Shown here one piece after another: positions 62,171 through 64,000 of a stretch of 64,000 nt of DNA. The translations under genes and the position numbers were made by a program. Position 1 is the first letter of the stretch; each line of letters opens with the position of its first letter. The notes under the pieces were generated by a model. It saw only the letters and a program-made list of their open reading frames with translations. It ran no database searches and was not told the origin of the DNA. Source of the DNA: Cyanobacteriota bacterium (GTDB lineage Bacteria; Cyanobacteriota; Cyanobacteriia; PCC-6307; Cyanobiaceae); NCBI GenBank assembly GCA_026389335.1, contig JAPLIB010000084.1, positions 23,530-87,529 of the forward strand, given 5' to 3'.

Positions 62171-62512
62171 ATGCGTCGTCTCCTTTCCCTGTTTGCTCTC
62201 TGCCTGGCGCTGCTGCTGGGTGCCGCCCCGACATTTGCCGCCGATGCGGCCCATGGCGGTCAGATTTTTTCGGCTAACTGCGCCGCCTGCCACATGGGTG
62301 GCGGCAACGTGGTGAATGCCGAGCGCACCCTCAAGAAAGAGGCCCTTGAGGCCTATCTGGCCAACTACAGCGCTGGCCACGAAGCCGCCATCGTCACCCA
62401 GGTGACCAACGGCAAGAACGCCATGCCCGCCTTCGGCGGCAAGCTGAGTGCCACCGACATTGAAGATGTGGCCTCTTACGTGGAAGCTCAGGCCACCGCC
62501 GGTTGGTCCTGA
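62171..62512 (+). CDS. petJ: Cytochrome c6
   Basis: A 113-residue exported c-type cytochrome carrying electrons from cytochrome b6f to photosystem I (or to the terminal oxidase) in the thylakoid lumen. A signal peptide ([17 protein letters not shown]) is cleaved before [10 protein letters not shown]. The heme motif CAACH follows, and the sixth ligand methionine is in [11 protein letters not shown]. The tail [10 protein letters not shown] is typical. I start at ATG 62171; an ATG six codons earlier adds an unlikely MPCCTP. A strong terminator follows. Confidence 0.96.
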   Translation: MRRLLSLFALCLALLLGAAPTFAADAAHGGQIFSANCAACHMGGGNVVNAERTLKKEALEAYLANYSAGHEAAIVTQVTNGKNAMPAFGGKLSATDIEDVASYVEAQATAGWS

Positions 62513-62583
62513 ACCCCAGGTAGACCTAACCCAGGTCGCCTATCGCTAGTCCTACAGGGTTCCTCAGCACCCTGCAGCTGACC

Positions 62584-62610
62584 AAAGCCCTGCTAAAACC
62601 AGGGCTTTTT
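62584..62610 (+). terminator. petJ: Rho-independent terminator after petJ
   Basis: AAAGCCCTG (62584-62592) and CAGGGCTTT (62600-62608) form a 9-bp stem with a 7-base loop; the TTTTT tract runs to 62610. The AAA on the left arm means the same structure could also stop transcription of the convergent small gene. Confidence 0.9.
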
Positions 62611-62645
62611 GCTATGGAATTGCCCTGGCCCGGCAGCTGCCGGCT

Positions 62646-62864
62646 TCAGCCCTCACCAGCCTGGGAGCGTCGTAGAGCCAGTACGGCGAGATAGAGAGCC
62701 TCAGGCACCTCGCGGATGTCGTACTCCGAGGGCAGCACCCCATGGACGTGTTGATGAACCGCCAACCAGCAATTGCGTTCGGAGTCCAGGCCGGAAGCAT
62801 CAAAGGAGTGCGAGGCCGCCACGAGTTGATGCAACAGCTGGAGGTCTTCGGCGGCCAGGCTCAT
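62646..62864 (-). CDS. Small conserved hypothetical protein
   Basis: A 72-residue soluble protein: MSLAAEDLQLLHQLVAASHS at the start, then CWLAVHQHVHGVLPSEYDIR near 36 and EVPEALYLAVLALRRSQAG at the end. It has His-rich short stretches but no metal motif I can name. The ATG at 62864 gives the sensible N-terminus although the frame is open further. It is convergent with petJ and shares its terminator region. Family unknown. Confidence 0.6.
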   Translation of the reverse strand: MSLAAEDLQLLHQLVAASHSFDASGLDSERNCWLAVHQHVHGVLPSEYDIREVPEALYLAVLALRRSQAGEG

Positions 62865-63029
62865 GGGAAAGGGGGCAGACTGCGAGCACCTGCATGGCGC
62901 TGATGCGAGCATCATCGCTGGTCCCCATGTCAGACGACTCACCATCCCAGCCCGGATCCACGGCTTGAGAGCCGAGGCGGCGCCAGCCACCCCTCACCGT
63001 TCCTTACCTCCAGATTGACGAAGCCAGTG

Positions 63030-63437
63030 ATGCCAGCCCCAGTGCTCAACTCCCGCCAGGCCAGAGCCGAAGCGACGGCCAGCCGGCCTGGCGATTTCGC
63101 CTCCCCAGATCGTCGCGCCGGCAACGTTCTGGGCCTCCTGGGCCTGGGGCTTCTGGCCGGGGTGCTGCTGCATACCCCCCAAGGCCGGGCCCAACCGCTT
63201 TCGCCCAACCAACCGGAAGCGATCCGGGTGCGAGGCATTCCGCCACTCCCCTGCCCGCTGTTGGTGCCCGGCCAGGATGCGGCGCTGCAACCGCTGCGGA
63301 TCGCTCCCAGCCAGGTGGCGATGAAGAACAGCATGGGTTGCCTCTCGCCAACCGATGCGTCCTTGTATGGCCCCGATGGCTGCCCGGTGAAACTCTGCAA
63401 GTTGCCCCAGGGCACGGTGCCCCTGCCGCAGCGCTGA
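63030..63437 (+). CDS. Small exported protein with cysteines
   Basis: A 135-residue protein with a signal or anchor segment at about residues 32-50 (VLGLLGLGLLAGVLLHTPQG), then a mature part rich in Pro and Cys: IPPLPCPLLVPGQDAALQPL, NSMGCLSPTDASLYGPDGCP and KLCKLPQGTVPLP. Four cysteines in the mature region suggest disulfides in the periplasm. The start could be the TTG at 63015. I recognise no family. Confidence 0.55.
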   Translation: MPAPVLNSRQARAEATASRPGDFASPDRRAGNVLGLLGLGLLAGVLLHTPQGRAQPLSPNQPEAIRVRGIPPLPCPLLVPGQDAALQPLRIAPSQVAMKNSMGCLSPTDASLYGPDGCPVKLCKLPQGTVPLPQR

Positions 63438-64000
63438 GGGCCAACTCCGCCCCAGCTGCCGGCTCCGTAGGCAACCTGGCAAAGAGCCTGGGGCAACGGG
63501 GGCTGGTGGGCACAGTAAGCGTCTTGGCGTCACAGCAGACCCTGCTGGCAGTCACCACGCTCCATCCTTATGGGCCGGTCGACACCATGGCTGAAGCTGG
63601 CGCCATGGCGAACCACCGACATCATCGAGGCGACATCAAGTAGGTGCTGCTGCTCTCAGTATTAAAGCGGCCGATGGTGGTGGAACTCAGCCCGGGCCGA
63701 TAGCCACAAGTAATTAGAAATTGCACCTCAATCTCAGAAGCCACTGCAGCAAGAAGCGGTTGCGACAACAATCAGGCCGGTGACATCTCATGGAACTCAT
63801 CATATTTTTAGGCCGTGGAATAGTGAGGCGATCCAGAGCAGGAAGCTAAAATACCTCGCCCCCTTAAGAGTTTGCAGAAAAACCATCTCGCAGCATCAGT
63901 TTTCCACAGCTACAACTGATTTCTTCCTGTTTTCGGTCGATCGTTGGCTGTACCTCCCAGCAGAAGGCTCGATTTCGGCACTTTTTCGTGAATTTGTCTC
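63438..64000. other. Gene-free AT-richer end of the window
   Basis: No gene is supported in these 563 bases. From about 63650 the base composition is clearly more AT-rich than the rest of the window (tracts such as catatttttagg and taattagaaattg). It includes TTTTCCACA at 63900-63908, which matches the cyanobacterial DnaA box. It could be a promoter region of a gene beyond the window, part of an origin or the edge of an island. Confidence 0.45.
63900..63908 (+). promoter_or_regulatory. Single cyanobacterial-type DnaA box
   Basis: TTTTCCACA matches the DnaA-box form known from cyanobacteria exactly. Only one copy was found by eye, so an origin is not supported from this alone. Confidence 0.35.

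Noticed and set aside
63900..63908. Chromosomal origin
   Set aside because: Only one DnaA box and no dnaA or dnaN gene in view; kept as a weak site only.

Overview
The window is 64 kb of GC-rich DNA from a cyanobacterium, most likely a freshwater or brackish Cyanobium/Synechococcus-type picocyanobacterium. This rests on a psbA gene encoding photosystem II D1, petJ (cytochrome c6), ndhD, the chloroplast-associated family Ycf51, the menB-menD pair for phylloquinone, cyanobacterial families DUF2605, DUF760, DUF4332 and DUF4336, and at least six copies of the cyanobacterial HIP1 octamer GCGATCGC (1912, 9044, 11107, 14796, 37765, 39362). No rRNA, tRNA, insertion sequence, CRISPR array or prophage was found.

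Layout. 0-7.4 kb: comB, then a plus-strand run of ubiD, an Rrf2-like regulator, a DUF2605 gene, aroA, a methyltransferase of the MnmC type and glmU. 7.7-15.8 kb: a minus-strand run read menD, menB, an L,D-transpeptidase, glgA, an unknown membrane protein, murF and perhaps a tiny secreted protein. 15.9-17.0 kb: lepB and a DUF760 gene. 17.3-20.2 kb: an accessory-looking patch with a DUF4336 gene, two DUF305 genes and a broken Nramp (mntH) fragment. 20.2-24.0 kb: psbA followed on the same strand by an mntCAB-type manganese ABC transporter. 24.2-28.6 kb: a DUF697 protein without a P-loop, small conserved proteins, trpS and a TM2 protein. 28.8-36.7 kb: thrS, glk, thrB, ndhD and an M3 oligopeptidase. 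36.7-44.2 kb: a lipase-like hydrolase, proA, a ROK kinase and a giant TamB-like protein. 44.3-50.5 kb: ycf51, DUF4332, a secreted protein, a CocE-type hydrolase, a secreted protein and glgB. 50.6-59.3 kb: a transport block with a K+ channel, TolC, a HlyD-like adaptor, a 64-residue membrane protein, a FUSC exporter, MscS, an orphan solute-binding lipoprotein and a cupin. 59.8-62.6 kb: hemE, an SDR protein and petJ. The last 350 bases are AT-richer and hold one cyanobacterial-type DnaA box.

Themes. Housekeeping functions dominate: cell wall (glmU, murF, L,D-transpeptidase), glycogen (glgA, glgB, two glucokinases), quinones and tetrapyrroles (ubiD, menB, menD, hemE) and photosynthetic electron transport (psbA, petJ, ndhD). 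Two gene arrangements could be poorly described systems. One is a TolC / HlyD / tiny two-TM protein / FUSC cluster with the architecture of the enterobacterial AaeXAB efflux pump. The other is a solute-binding lipoprotein gene overlapping an MscS channel gene with no ABC transporter nearby. A third, genome-scale oddity is a recurring class of short tandem repeats of period 12-18 bp, most often 15, found in intergenic DNA and as in-frame low-complexity inserts inside conserved enzymes.
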